From Caulobacter sp. 602-1 (GTDB taxonomy: Bacteria > Pseudomonadota > Alphaproteobacteria > Caulobacterales > Caulobacteraceae), in NCBI RefSeq assembly GCF_003931565.1, contig NZ_RRYI01000003.1, positions 372,001 to 436,000 of the forward strand: DNA of 64,000 nucleotides. Reading direction: 5' to 3'. The notes under the pieces are model-generated. The model searched no databases. It had not been told where the DNA came from and was given only the letters and a program-made list of their open reading frames with translations. Shown here one piece after another: positions 8,630-17,637 of this stretch (position 1 is the stretch's first letter; each line of letters starts with the position of its first letter). The translations under genes were made by a program, and so were the position numbers.

Positions 8630-9633
8630 AACTCGGCACGCCTCGCTGGTGGTACGTCAGGAGCGGCGGTCCCGCCCCGCTGACCCGCGCCCTGCTGACC
8701 CCGCTGTCGTGGATCTGGGCCGACGCCACGCGCCGCAGGATAGCCCGCACCACGCCCGCCATCGTCGGCGCGCCGGTGATCTGCGTCGGCAACGTCACCA
8801 TGGGCGGGGCGGGCAAGACGCCGATCGTGCGCGAACTGCTGCTGATCCTGACCCGTCGGGGCGTCGCCGCCCACGGCCTGTCGCGCGGCTATGGCGGCAG
8901 GCTGAAGGGGCCGGTCCAGGTGGACACCGCCCGCCACACCGCCAGGGACGTCGGCGACGAACCGCTGATGCTGGCCCAGGACTTCCCGATGTGGGTGGCG
9001 GTCGACCGCGTCGCCGGGGCCCGCGCCGCCGCCCGGGCCGGCGCCCAGGCCGTGGTCATGGACGACGGACACCAGAACCCGACGGTTCGCAAGACCCTGT
9101 CCCTGGTCGTGGTCGACGGCGAGACGCGCGGCGGCGAATGGCCGTTCGGCGACGGCCGCGTCTTCCCCGCCGGGCCGATGCGCGAGCCGCTGAAGGTCGG
9201 CCTTTCGCGCGCCGACGCGGTGATCGTGCTGCTGCCAATCGACGTGGCCCAGCCCGACTTCGACCTGCTGGTCCAGTTCGGCGACATGCCGGTGCTGGTC
9301 GCCCGCCTGGAAGCCGCCGCCCCCGCGCCCAAGGGCCCGCAGGTCGGCTTCGCCGGGATCGGCAAGCCCTGGAAGGTCGAGAAGGCCCTGACCGCCGCCG
9401 GCTGCCAGCTGGTCGACTTCGCGCCATTCCCCGACCATGGCGAATATGACGAGGCGACGCTGAAGATGCTGGAGAGCCGCGCCCAAGCCTACGGCGCCGG
9501 CCTAGTCACCACCGAAAAGGACTGGGTGCGCCTGCCGGCCAAGTGGCGCGAGAAGGTCACGCCCTGGCCGGTCCGCGCCCGCTTCGATGACGAGGCGGCG
9601 CTAGAGGACCTGCTGGCGAAGGCGGGGTTGTAA
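8626..9633 (+). CDS. lpxK: tetraacyldisaccharide 4'-kinase
   Basis: A 335-residue LpxK that phosphorylates the 4' position of the lipid A disaccharide on the inner membrane. It shows the N-terminal 'PRWWYVRSGG', the P-loop 'GNVTMGGAGKTPIVREL' (about residues 50-66), 'SRGYGGRLKGPVQVD' and 'MDDGHQNPTV' with the catalytic Asp-Asp-Gly-His. Length and motif order are canonical. It is the last gene of the co-oriented block that starts with the MsbA-like exporter; every junction except the one before the CDF gene overlaps. A hairpin element lies directly downstream, where it meets the convergent amidohydrolase gene. Confidence 0.95.
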   Translation: MKLGTPRWWYVRSGGPAPLTRALLTPLSWIWADATRRRIARTTPAIVGAPVICVGNVTMGGAGKTPIVRELLLILTRRGVAAHGLSRGYGGRLKGPVQVDTARHTARDVGDEPLMLAQDFPMWVAVDRVAGARAAARAGAQAVVMDDGHQNPTVRKTLSLVVVDGETRGGEWPFGDGRVFPAGPMREPLKVGLSRADAVIVLLPIDVAQPDFDLLVQFGDMPVLVARLEAAAPAPKGPQVGFAGIGKPWKVEKALTAAGCQLVDFAPFPDHGEYDEATLKMLESRAQAYGAGLVTTEKDWVRLPAKWREKVTPWPVRARFDDEAALEDLLAKAGL

Positions 9634-9640
9634 AAATCAG

Positions 9641-9757
9641 CTCCTCCCCCGCGATGCGGGGGAGGTGGCCCAGAGGGCCGGAGGGGGCGAGCTGGATCGA
9701 GGCCGCATTAGCCCCCTCAGTCGCTCCGCGACAGCTCCCCCGTATCACGGGGGAGCA
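9641..9757. repeat. composite intergenic palindrome, likely bidirectional terminator
   Basis: Two ten-base stems bracket this element: arms 9643-9652/9656-9665 (CCTCCCCCGC / GCGGGGGAGG, loop GAT) and 9734-9743/9747-9756 (GCTCCCCCGT / ACGGGGGAGC, loop ATC). Between them GGAGGGGGC and GCCCCCTCA can also pair, giving a nested fold of about 115 bases. It fills the gap between convergent lpxK and the amidohydrolase gene and resembles the blocks at 2932, 36642, 48772 and 55485. Confidence 0.7.
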
Positions 9758-9769
9758 TCTAATCGTCCC

Positions 9770-11056
9770 CTACCTGTAGACCACCCCGCCCTTGATCACC
9801 GACGTCACGTGCTGCAGCACCGTCACGTCGCTCAGGGGGTCGCCCTTCACCGCGATCAGGTCCGCGGCCTTGCCGGGGGCCAGGCTGCCGATTTCGCTGC
9901 TGAGCGAGAAGTGGTCGGCCGCGTTGACCGTCGCGGTCTGGATGGCTTCCAGCGGCGTCAGGCCCGCCTTGACCAGCAAAGCGAACTCGCCGGCGTTGTC
10001 GCCGTGGGCCGAGACGCCGGTGTCGGTGCCGAACGCGATCTTGACCCCGCCCTCGTGGGCCCGCTTGGCCATGGCCAGCATCTTCGGGCCGGCCTCCAGC
10101 GCCTTGGCCGTCTGGTTGGGCGTGAGGAAGTTGTTGGGCCCCGAGGCGATCCGATAGACGAAGTCGCCGGCCATCAGGGTGGGGATCAGATAGGCGCCGT
10201 TCTTCTTGAACAGGGCGATGCTGTCGCCATCCAGATAGGTGCCGTGCTCGATCGAATCGCCGCCGGCCCGCAGGAAGCTGTTGACGCCATCGAGGCCATG
10301 GGCGTGGGCCGTGACCTTGCGGCCCATGCGGTGGGCGGCGTCGACGATCGCCTTCAGCTCGTCGTCGGAGAACTGCTGGGAAAGACCCGCAGCGGTGTTG
10401 GACAGCACGCCGCCGGTGGCGGTGATCTTGATGATGTCGGCGCCCAGCCAGACCTGCTCGCGCGTAGCGCGGCGGCAGTCGTCGGCGCCCGAGCACACCG
10501 AGGTCGGCCGCAGCACGTGCATGACCTCGTCACTATAGCCGTTGACGTCGGCGTGGCCGCCATGGATCGACACGGCCGAGCCGGCCGCGATGATCCGTGG
10601 ACCGGGCACGTCGCCACGCTTGATCCCGTCGCGCAGGGCGAAGATCGCCTTGTTGTCGGCCCCGAGGTCCGCGACCGTCGTGAAGCCGGCCATCAGCGTC
10701 TTGCGCGCGAAGCCGGCCCCGACCATGGCCTCGTCGGCGGGGCCGCGGGTGACGGCGTTGAGCCGTGAATTGGGGCTCTGCTCATGGGTCAGGTGGACGT
10801 GGCTGTCGATCAGGCCCGGCAGGACGAAGCTGTCCTTCAGGTCGACGACCCGTCCGCCCGGTTCGGCGACATAGCCGTCGACGATCTTCGTGACCTTGCC
10901 GTTCTCCAGCACCAGGGTCTTGGCGGTCTCGACCTTGCCGGTGGCCGGGTCGGCCAGCAGCTTGCCGGCCTGCACGAACAGCGTCTCGGCGCAGGCGACG
11001 CCGGACAGCGCCCCGGCCAACGCCAGGGCGCAGACGCCCGTCAGCAGCTTCTTCAT
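9770..11056 (-). CDS. exported metal-dependent amidohydrolase (imidazolonepropionase/Xaa-Pro dipeptidase-like)
   Basis: A 428-residue protein with a signal peptide (residues 1-23, ending 'LSGVACAE'), so it is probably periplasmic. The amidohydrolase metal site is seen as 'PGLIDSHVHLTHEQ' near residue 80 (HxH), with later ligands in 'GRKVTAHAHGLDGVNSFL' and 'FGTDTGVSAHGDNAGEF'. Members of this branch cleave dipeptides such as Xaa-Pro, or cyclic amides; the substrate here is unknown. It starts eight bases after the phosphotransferase stop and has a good AGGGG ribosome site, so the two form one operon. Confidence 0.85.
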   Translation of the reverse strand: MKKLLTGVCALALAGALSGVACAETLFVQAGKLLADPATGKVETAKTLVLENGKVTKIVDGYVAEPGGRVVDLKDSFVLPGLIDSHVHLTHEQSPNSRLNAVTRGPADEAMVGAGFARKTLMAGFTTVADLGADNKAIFALRDGIKRGDVPGPRIIAAGSAVSIHGGHADVNGYSDEVMHVLRPTSVCSGADDCRRATREQVWLGADIIKITATGGVLSNTAAGLSQQFSDDELKAIVDAAHRMGRKVTAHAHGLDGVNSFLRAGGDSIEHGTYLDGDSIALFKKNGAYLIPTLMAGDFVYRIASGPNNFLTPNQTAKALEAGPKMLAMAKRAHEGGVKIAFGTDTGVSAHGDNAGEFALLVKAGLTPLEAIQTATVNAADHFSLSSEIGSLAPGKAADLIAVKGDPLSDVTVLQHVTSVIKGGVVYR

Positions 11057-11064
11057 GTAACCCC

Positions 11065-12147
11065 TTAGGCCCCCGCCTTCTGCGCGAACGACCAGGCCCC
11101 CTTGGCCAGGATCGGCACGCGCGCCTCCATCAGCTGCGCATGGGCGCTGGCGGCGGTGCCGTCACGGACACGGCCGACGATGCCCTGGCAGATGCCGGCC
11201 AGTCTGAAGAGGTTGTAGCTGAAATACCAGTCCAGCTCGGGCAGGCCGTCGCGACCGGTGGCCTTGCAGTAGCGTTCGACCGCCTCGGGAATGGTCGGGA
11301 CGCCATAGGCGGTCAGGTCGTCGATGCCGGAGAGGCCGCCGCGCTGGTCGGACGGCATCACCCAGTTCATCAGGAAATAGCTGAAGTCGGCCAGCGGATT
11401 GCCCAGGGTCGACAGCTCCCAGTCCAGCACGGCGATGACGCGCGGCTCGGTCGGGTGCAGGATCATGTTGTCGAGGCGGTAGTCGCCGTGGACGATCGAG
11501 GTCTTGTCATCGACCGGGCAGCTCTTGGGCAGCCAGTCGATCAGCTGGTCCATCTCGTCGATCTTGGTCGTCTCGCTGGCCCGGTACTGCTTGGTCCAGC
11601 GATCGATCTGGCGGGCGAAATAGTTGCCCGGCTTGCCGTAGTCGCCCAGGCCCACGGCCTCGTAGTCGACATTGTGCAGGGCCGCCAGGGTGTCGATCTG
11701 GGCCTCGTAGATCGCCCGGCGTTCGGCGGGTTGATAGTCCGGCAGGGTCCCATCCCACAGGATCCGGCCCTCGACGTTCTCCATCACGTAGAAGATCGTG
11801 CCGATGACGTCCTCGTCCATGCACAGGGCATAGGCCTTGGCGACTGGGAAGTGGGCCTTGTTCAGGCCCGAGATCACCTTGTACTCGCGGTCGACGGCGT
11901 GGGCGCTGGGCAGCAGCTTGCCCGGCGGCTTGCGGCGCAGGACGTATTTCTTGCCCGGCGTGACCAGCTGATAGGTCGGGTTCGACTGGCCGCCCTTGAA
12001 CTGGCGGACCTCCAGAGGACCGGCATAGCCCTCGACATTCGCCTCCAGCCAGGCGGCCAGCCTGGCCTCGTCGATCGCATGGCGCGGGTCGACCGGCTTG
12101 GTGCCCGAGTTCAGGTCCTGGGCGGACTGTTCGGCGGCTTCGGCCAT
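11065..12147 (-). CDS. phosphotransferase family protein (APH / ACAD10-like kinase)
   Basis: A 360-residue cytoplasmic protein of the aminoglycoside phosphotransferase fold. Catalytic features are 'IVHGDYRLDNMILHP' (Brenner-type HGDxxxxN) and 'IAVLDWELSTLGNPLADF', which supplies the metal-binding Asp. This sequence style matches the branch associated with acyl-CoA dehydrogenases (ACAD10/11-like), thought to phosphorylate hydroxyacyl-CoA, rather than antibiotic resistance. The ATG at 12147 is chosen because GGGGAGAA lies five bases upstream; an in-frame start at 12207 would add 20 residues without such a site. No acyl-CoA dehydrogenase gene is nearby. Confidence 0.82.
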   Translation of the reverse strand: MAEAAEQSAQDLNSGTKPVDPRHAIDEARLAAWLEANVEGYAGPLEVRQFKGGQSNPTYQLVTPGKKYVLRRKPPGKLLPSAHAVDREYKVISGLNKAHFPVAKAYALCMDEDVIGTIFYVMENVEGRILWDGTLPDYQPAERRAIYEAQIDTLAALHNVDYEAVGLGDYGKPGNYFARQIDRWTKQYRASETTKIDEMDQLIDWLPKSCPVDDKTSIVHGDYRLDNMILHPTEPRVIAVLDWELSTLGNPLADFSYFLMNWVMPSDQRGGLSGIDDLTAYGVPTIPEAVERYCKATGRDGLPELDWYFSYNLFRLAGICQGIVGRVRDGTAASAHAQLMEARVPILAKGAWSFAQKAGA

Positions 12148-12214
12148 GGCGGTTCTCCCCAACGCTTGTTTGAACGGGGAGTTTAGAGCGCCATGCCGTC
12201 GACGCAACCCACCA

Positions 12215-13498
12215 CTAGCGTGTCTTCAGCGCCCGCCAGCCGATGTCGCGGCGATAGAAGCCGCCCTCCAGGCTGATGGTCCCCAGCGCCGCATAGGCCA
12301 CGTCGCGGGCCTCGCTCAGGGTCACGCCCAGGGCGCAGACGTTCAGCACCCGACCGCCCGAGGCGCGGAGGCTCCCCTCGGCGTCGCGGGTCGTGCCGGC
12401 CTGGAAGACGACCGCCTCATCGCCGAAATTCGCCTCGGCGCCCTGGATCAGGCCACCGGTCTTGGGGCCGTCGGGATAGCCCTCCGCGGCCAGCACCACG
12501 CAGATCGCCGCCTCGTCGCGCCACTTCGGCGGCTCGGCGCCAGCCAGCTCGCCCTTGGCCGCCGCCAGCAGGATCGGGACGATGTCGCTGTCCAGGCGCA
12601 GCATCAGGGTCTGGCACTCGGGGTCGCCGAAGCGGGCGTTGTATTCCACGAGCTTCGGCCCCGTGGGCGTCAGCATCAGGCCGGCATAGAGCACGCCGAC
12701 ATACGGATTGCCCTCGGCGGCCATGCCCTCGACCGTGGGGACGATCAGTTCGCGCCAGGCCTGGTCGATCAGGGCGTCGGTCAGGACGGGCGGCGGCGAA
12801 TAGGTGCCCATGCCGCCGGTGTTGGGCCCCTCGTCGCCGTCATAGGCGCGCTTGTGGTCCTGGGCCGCGCCGAAGAAGACCGAAGTCTCGCCATCGCAGA
12901 TCGCGAACAGCGAGGCCTCCTCGCCGTGCATGAACTCCTCGATCACCACCCGTGCGCCGGCCGAGCCGAAGCGACCGCCCAGCATGTCGAGCACGGCGGC
13001 GTCGGCCTCGGCCCGCGTCGCAGCGATGACCACGCCCTTGCCGGCCGCCAGGCCATCGGCCTTGATCACGAACGGCGCGTCCAGAGTGTCGAGGAAGGTC
13101 CCAGCCGAGGCCGCGTCCTCGAACACGCCATAGGCCGCCGTCGGCAGGCCGTGGCGCTGGCAGAAGTCCTTGGTGAAGGCCTTGGAGGTCTCCAGCTGGG
13201 CCGCGCGCTGGCTGCCGCCGAAACAGGGAATGCCGACCCCGGCGAGCTTGTCGGCCAGGCCGACCTCCAGCGCCGATTCCGGACCGACCACCACGAGGTC
13301 CGCGCTGATCTCCCGGGCTAGGGCCACCAGACCGTCGGCGTCCGTCACCTTCACCGCGCGCAGCTCGGCGACGGCTTCGATGCCGGGGTTGCCCGGGGCG
13401 GCGACAAGGCGACCGCACAGCGGCGACTGGGCGATCTTCCAGGCCAGGGCGTGCTCGCGCCCGCCGGACCCGACGAGGAGGATGGTCAGCTTTTCCAT
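12215..13498 (-). CDS. purD: phosphoribosylamine-glycine ligase
   Basis: A 427-residue GAR synthetase for the second step of purine biosynthesis (phosphoribosylamine + glycine + ATP). The N-terminal 'ILLVGSGGREHALAWKIAQS' is diagnostic, followed by the ATP-grasp region with 'FVIKADGLAAGKGVVIA' near residue 145, 'EASLFAICDGE', 'DEGPNTGGMGTYSPPP' and 'VEYNARFGDPECQTLML'. The length is normal. It stands alone among purine genes here. The downstream phosphotransferase gene begins 67 bases after its stop, and upstream the DUF2306-like gene is divergent. Confidence 0.96.
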   Translation of the reverse strand: MEKLTILLVGSGGREHALAWKIAQSPLCGRLVAAPGNPGIEAVAELRAVKVTDADGLVALAREISADLVVVGPESALEVGLADKLAGVGIPCFGGSQRAAQLETSKAFTKDFCQRHGLPTAAYGVFEDAASAGTFLDTLDAPFVIKADGLAAGKGVVIAATRAEADAAVLDMLGGRFGSAGARVVIEEFMHGEEASLFAICDGETSVFFGAAQDHKRAYDGDEGPNTGGMGTYSPPPVLTDALIDQAWRELIVPTVEGMAAEGNPYVGVLYAGLMLTPTGPKLVEYNARFGDPECQTLMLRLDSDIVPILLAAAKGELAGAEPPKWRDEAAICVVLAAEGYPDGPKTGGLIQGAEANFGDEAVVFQAGTTRDAEGSLRASGGRVLNVCALGVTLSEARDVAYAALGTISLEGGFYRRDIGWRALKTR

Positions 13499-13602
13499 GA
13501 GCGCGGGGTGTGGCGTGGGCGAGGGCCTGGGTCAAGCGGTTCGCCCCTCCGCGCCGTCATTCGCCCCTCGCCGATGGCGCGGTCACCGTCGGCGCGTCTC
13601 CC

Positions 13603-14289
13603 ATGGCCGCCATGGACACGCTCTTCTCCCCCACCCTCGCCCTGCATGTCGGCTGCGGCTTCGCCCTGGTCGCCATCGGTCTGGTCCCGATCCTGACGCG
13701 CAAGGGCTCACGCCTGCACCGCTGGTCGGGCCGGACCTTCGTCGTGCTGATGAGCCTGCTGCTGGCCGCCGCGTGGATCATGACGGCGTTGCGCTTCAAC
13801 GCCTATTTCGCGGCCCTGTCGGCGACGGCGACGATCACGCTCTTCTCGGGGATCCGGGTTTTGGGACGCAAGCGGCCCGACCTCGACCCTCGCCAGCGCG
13901 CCGGGCCGCTGGACTGGGCCGTCACCTTGGGGCTGGTCGGGATCGGCGTCTGGGTGCTGGCGCTGGTCGTCACCGGCCGGACGGGAAACAAGGCGGCCGT
14001 CAGCGCGGCCCTGGTCTATGCGGCCTTCACCTATGGCGGCTGGGACCTTTGGCGGTTCGCCCGCCCGACAGCCTGGCCTTTTTCCGCCCATCTCTGGACC
14101 TATGAGCACCTGGTGAAGATGCTGAGCGCCTATGGCGCGGTGATCAGCGCCTTTTCAGGTAACTTCCTGACCTTCCTGCCCACGCCCTGGAGCCAGCTCT
14201 GGCCGACCTTGCTGTTTCAACCGATGGCCGCGATCTGGATCACGGTCCTGGTCCTGCGCCGACGCCGCCCCCGCCGCGCGCGCGCCTGA
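13603..14289 (+). CDS. DUF2306-like multi-pass membrane protein
   Basis: A 228-residue protein with about six or seven hydrophobic segments. The motif 'KGSRLHRWSGRTFVVLM' after the first helix is typical of small bacterial membrane proteins of the DUF2306 type; the function is unknown. ATG at 13603 (MAAMDTLF) or 13612 (MDTLF) are the plausible starts; the open frame continues upstream to 13510 but that part is Arg/Pro-rich and unlikely to be translated. The LytTR regulator follows after 23 bases on the same strand, so the regulator may control or sense together with this protein. Confidence 0.65.
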   Translation: MAAMDTLFSPTLALHVGCGFALVAIGLVPILTRKGSRLHRWSGRTFVVLMSLLLAAAWIMTALRFNAYFAALSATATITLFSGIRVLGRKRPDLDPRQRAGPLDWAVTLGLVGIGVWVLALVVTGRTGNKAAVSAALVYAAFTYGGWDLWRFARPTAWPFSAHLWTYEHLVKMLSAYGAVISAFSGNFLTFLPTPWSQLWPTLLFQPMAAIWITVLVLRRRRPRRARA

Positions 14290-14312
14290 GCCGTCTCTCG
14301 ACGGCGGCCTGG

Positions 14313-15125
14313 ATGTGGGGGTTCACCGCCTATGCGTGGACGATGACCACGCTCTGCGCAGCCTGGTTCGCCCGGCGGTTCGCGTCGGACCGGGGGCATG
14401 CGGTCAGCGTGATCGACTCCCTCGTCTGGCAGGGCGGGATCTACGCCGCCTGGCTGCCGGCGGCGGGGATCGTCTGGTTGCTGATGCGTCGCTATGGCGT
14501 CGGCGCGATCGGCCTGCTGGTGCTGTACCAGGCCGGCGTGCTGGTCGTGCCGCTGGAGGCCCTGGTCTCCAGCCTGATCGACGGCGCGTTCTCGCCCGCC
14601 GCCAACCTGCCCGCCCGCGTCCTGGCGCGGATGCCGATCTGCCTGCTGCTCTACACCGCCATCATCGCCATCGGCCTGGCCGCCGCCAACCACCAGCGGG
14701 TCCGCGACGAACAGGCCCGCGCCCGCGCTCTGGAAACCGCGCTGTCGGAAGCCCGGGAAGCCCTGGCCCAGGCCGCCCTGGCCGCGCCCGAGCGCCCGGG
14801 CCGGCGGCTGATGGTCATGGCCGGGTCGCGCCGGGTGCCGGTGGCCCTGGACGAAATCGAATGGTTCGGCGCGGCCGACAACTATGTCGTCGTCCACTGG
14901 GCCGGCCGCGAGGGTCTGCTGCGCGCCACCCTGCAGAGCCTGGAAGGCTGGCTGGACCCGCGCGTCTTCGCCCGCTGCCACCGCTCGACCCTGGTCAATC
15001 TGGCCCGGGTGCGCGAGACGCAGCCGCTGTCGGACGGCTCCTGGCGCCTGACCCTGGACAGCGGCGCCGAGGTGGTGACCAGCCGCACCTACCGCGACGA
15101 TCTCCTGGCGCGCCTTGGACGCTGA
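14313..15125 (+). CDS. membrane-anchored LytTR transcription factor
   Basis: A 270-residue protein with about four predicted membrane helices (residues 4-22, 40-58, 64-82 and 105-128), a short Ala/Glu-rich linker or coiled coil (130-155), and a C-terminal LytTR DNA-binding domain (170-270). The last is recognised by 'ALDEIEWFGAADNYVVVH', 'FARCHRSTLVNLARV' and 'SRTYRDDLLARL'. There is no receiver domain, so it is not a classical LytR response regulator; signals presumably enter through the membrane part or through the DUF2306-like protein encoded just upstream. Regulatory targets are unknown. The start at 14313 is the first good ATG. Confidence 0.82.
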   Translation: MWGFTAYAWTMTTLCAAWFARRFASDRGHAVSVIDSLVWQGGIYAAWLPAAGIVWLLMRRYGVGAIGLLVLYQAGVLVVPLEALVSSLIDGAFSPAANLPARVLARMPICLLLYTAIIAIGLAAANHQRVRDEQARARALETALSEAREALAQAALAAPERPGRRLMVMAGSRRVPVALDEIEWFGAADNYVVVHWAGREGLLRATLQSLEGWLDPRVFARCHRSTLVNLARVRETQPLSDGSWRLTLDSGAEVVTSRTYRDDLLARLGR

Positions 15126-15131
15126 ACGCAA

Positions 15132-15164
15132 CGCTTCCGCCCGCGACGTTCGCGGACGGAAACG
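15132..15164. terminator. bidirectional hairpin between convergent LytTR and chemoreceptor genes
   Basis: Fifteen-base arms at 15132-15146 and 15150-15164 pair with two mismatches around a CGT loop. A second GC-rich pairing (about 15171-15180 with 15204-15212) follows. The 92-base gap contains nothing else. Terminator function is inferred from location between convergent stops. Confidence 0.6.
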
Positions 15165-15217
15165 GGGCGTGGCGCGCGCGCGACCCGGCCGGTCAGGGCC
15201 GAACGGCGCGCGCCGCT

Positions 15218-17119
15218 TTAGGCGTACTCGCGAAAGTCGGCGTCGTCGGCGTCCGCCCCGCCCTGGGTCAGATCCAGGGCAAACCCGTTGGCGCGGGCCT
15301 GTTGGGCGGCTACCGAACGACCCGGGGCCTTGCGGACGGGCGCGGCCGGGCGCTTGGCGGCGGCGCGGCTCCGCGGCCGGCGTGCGCGCTCTTCGTCGCC
15401 GGTGCGGAAGAAAGCGATGGAGGTCTGCAGTTCCTCGGCCTGGGCCGCCAGTTCTTCCGATGTGGCCGACATCTCCTCGGAAGCCGAGGCGTTCTGCTGG
15501 GTGACCCTGTCCAGCTGCTGGATGGCCTCGTTGATCTGGCTGGCGCCGATGTCCTGCTCGCGGCAGGCGGCGCTGATCTCCGAGACCAGTTCGGCGGTCT
15601 TGCGGATGTTGGGCACCAGGGAGGTCAGCAGATCGCCGGCCGACTGGGCGGCCTTGACCGTTTCCGAAGACACCTCGCCGATCTCGGTGGCGGCGGTCTG
15701 AGAGCGCTCGGCCAGCTTGCGCACTTCCGAGGCGACGACGGCGAAGCCGCGACCGTGCTCGCCGGCCCGGGCGGCCTCGACGGCGGCATTGAGCGCCAGC
15801 AGGTCGGTCTGACGGGCGATCTCCTGCACGATGGTGATCTTCTCGGCGATCGTCTGCATGGCGCCGACCGCCTTGGCCACGGCCTGACCCGAGATTTCCG
15901 CGTCTTGGGCCGACTGGCGCGCGATCTTCTCGGTCTGGGCGGCGTTGTCGGCGTTCTGCTTGATGTTGGCGGCCATCTGTTCCATCGAGGCCGAAGCCTC
16001 TTCGGCGGAGGAGGCCTGTTCGGTCGCGCCCTGCGACACCTGCTCCGAGGCGGCCGAGAGCTCCTGGCTTCCGCTTGAAACGTTATCCGAGGCCGAGATG
16101 GCGTCGGAGACCACGCCGCGCAGACGCTCGATCATGCGCTCCAGCGCCAGGCCCATGACGTCCTTGTCCGACAGCGGCTTGACCTGGACGGTGAGATCGC
16201 CATCGGCGACCTGATCGGCGACGCTGGCGCTCTCGCGCAAGTTGGCGACCATGCCGCGCAGGGAATGACCCAGAATGTCCTTGTCCGATAGCGGCTTGAC
16301 CTCGACCGACAGGTCGCCGGACGCTACCTGATCGGCGAGCGCGGCCGTGGCCCGCAGATTCTCGGTCATGCGGTTGATGGTCTCGACGAGGTCCTTGATC
16401 TCGTCATTGGTCTTGACCGTCACGGTCTGGTTGAGATCGCCGAGGGCCACCGCCTTGGCCAGGCCATCGATCTTCCAGAAGCCTTGAGCGATGGTGCGGC
16501 CGATCCAGATGGCCGCCGCCGCGCCCAGAAGGGTCGATGCGAGCACCACCGCGATCAAGGTGTTGCGCGAGACCGCATAGGCCTTGTCACTGGCGGCTTC
16601 CGCCGCGACCAGACGCGCCGCCTGCGTCTCGACCAGCTCATCGACGGTCCGGGTGATGCTGTTGGTGATCTTGCGTTGAGAGGTGTGCATCTGCTCGATG
16701 GCGCGATCACGACGTCCAGCCAGGATCTCGCCGCGCATGCCATCGTCGCTTTCGGCGAACAGCGCCCAGTCCCGCGCCAAGGCCTCCCACTTGGCTTTTC
16801 CCTCGATGGTGGCATGGCCAAGCCCCGCTTCCAGAAGGGTCCGGACCTTCTCCTTGTTGGCGTCAGCCTTGGCGTTCTGACTCCGCAGTTCGTCGGCGTC
16901 GTCCGTGAGAACCATGTTCTTCTGAGCGCGGACGAGTTGCAGCAGCGCGATGCTTATCGACTGGCTCCGCTGCAGCTGAGCGACTGGCCCTTCGACCATG
17001 GCCTTCTGGCCCGCGTTCAGGACCCACAGTTCGCGCATGCCGAACAGGGTCGCGCCCGCCATCATCAGAATGAGCGCCCCGATGGTCAGGGCAAGTTTGA
17101 GCTTGATCGTCATGCGCAT
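15218..17119 (-). CDS. methyl-accepting chemotaxis protein with extra HAMP repeats
   Basis: A 633-residue transmembrane chemoreceptor. Helix one is at residues 8-28, followed by a periplasmic helical sensor of about 155 residues (four-helix-bundle type), and helix two at 186-206. A normal HAMP (207-258) is followed by two tandem HAMP-like units, '[18 protein letters not shown]' (about 264) and '[18 protein letters not shown]' (about 303), which are near copies. The signalling tip reads '[18 protein letters not shown]'. The C-terminus is a basic tail without an obvious CheR-docking pentapeptide. ATG at 17119 is preferred because GGAG precedes it; the frame opens further upstream to 17173. No che genes are near. 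Confidence 0.92.
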   Translation of the reverse strand: MRMTIKLKLALTIGALILMMAGATLFGMRELWVLNAGQKAMVEGPVAQLQRSQSISIALLQLVRAQKNMVLTDDADELRSQNAKADANKEKVRTLLEAGLGHATIEGKAKWEALARDWALFAESDDGMRGEILAGRRDRAIEQMHTSQRKITNSITRTVDELVETQAARLVAAEAASDKAYAVSRNTLIAVVLASTLLGAAAAIWIGRTIAQGFWKIDGLAKAVALGDLNQTVTVKTNDEIKDLVETINRMTENLRATAALADQVASGDLSVEVKPLSDKDILGHSLRGMVANLRESASVADQVADGDLTVQVKPLSDKDVMGLALERMIERLRGVVSDAISASDNVSSGSQELSAASEQVSQGATEQASSAEEASASMEQMAANIKQNADNAAQTEKIARQSAQDAEISGQAVAKAVGAMQTIAEKITIVQEIARQTDLLALNAAVEAARAGEHGRGFAVVASEVRKLAERSQTAATEIGEVSSETVKAAQSAGDLLTSLVPNIRKTAELVSEISAACREQDIGASQINEAIQQLDRVTQQNASASEEMSATSEELAAQAEELQTSIAFFRTGDEERARRPRSRAAAKRPAAPVRKAPGRSVAAQQARANGFALDLTQGGADADDADFREYA

Positions 17120-17637
17120 GGGAGACTCCGGCCCGCGTTCAGGCTTGGGGGACGATTGGACAAATGACGACAAGAGGTCCGCGCACGCCTGAATCAGACA
17201 CGATGAAAACCTCCCGAATACTGAAATCGCCCTCTCAAGACACAGAAATTCACGAGACGTTTACCCGCAAACATCAGTGAAACTTCAAACCGCGAAGGAG
17301 CGAAATACGCATTCTCACGTTAATCGCCGCCACAGGGTTTGAAATATCGGCCAACTTTCGGTCAGAGACAGCGATAAATACTTTCGCTAACCTCTTCCGG
17401 GCACGCTTAACGAACGGTGAATTCAACAACCCCCAGGATAGCGACATTCCGCCTCACCACCTTCAAGGGAAGGCGCGCACGAGAAACAGACGCGGCAAGG
17501 CGCGCGCCGACGAAACGGCGCGCGCCTTGGCCCAAAGGCGATGCGATAGGGCAGACCGATCCGCCGGAGCACAGCGGCTCGCGCGCGAAACGCGATAAGA
17601 TCGGGGCTTCAGCAGCCCAGACCGCGCACGGACGAAA
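17120..17637. other. intergenic region between phoB and the chemoreceptor gene
   Basis: This 518-base gap has no convincing gene. Nearest phoB it holds a perfect 13-base hairpin (arms 17497-17509 and 17516-17528, loop ACGAAA), a likely phoB terminator. The part from about 17200 to 17420 is notably AT-richer than its surroundings and should contain the chemoreceptor promoter on the minus strand; I could not pick a specific -35/-10 pair. An 82-residue frame on the plus strand is Arg/Thr-rich and not believable. Confidence 0.55.
17497..17528 (-). terminator. strong hairpin downstream of phoB
   Basis: Perfect 13-base inverted repeat AAGGCGCGCGCCG with a six-base loop, 110 bases past the phoB stop. 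No U-run follows on the minus strand, so termination may be Rho-assisted or the stem may protect the pst-pho mRNA 3' end. Confidence 0.5.

Noticed and set aside
7693..9486. Long minus-strand frames opposite waaA and lpxK, and similar antisense frames elsewhere (e.g. 715-1545, 45693-47507, 62384-63802)
   Set aside because: Same high-GC antisense artefact; the real genes on the other strand have clear motifs.
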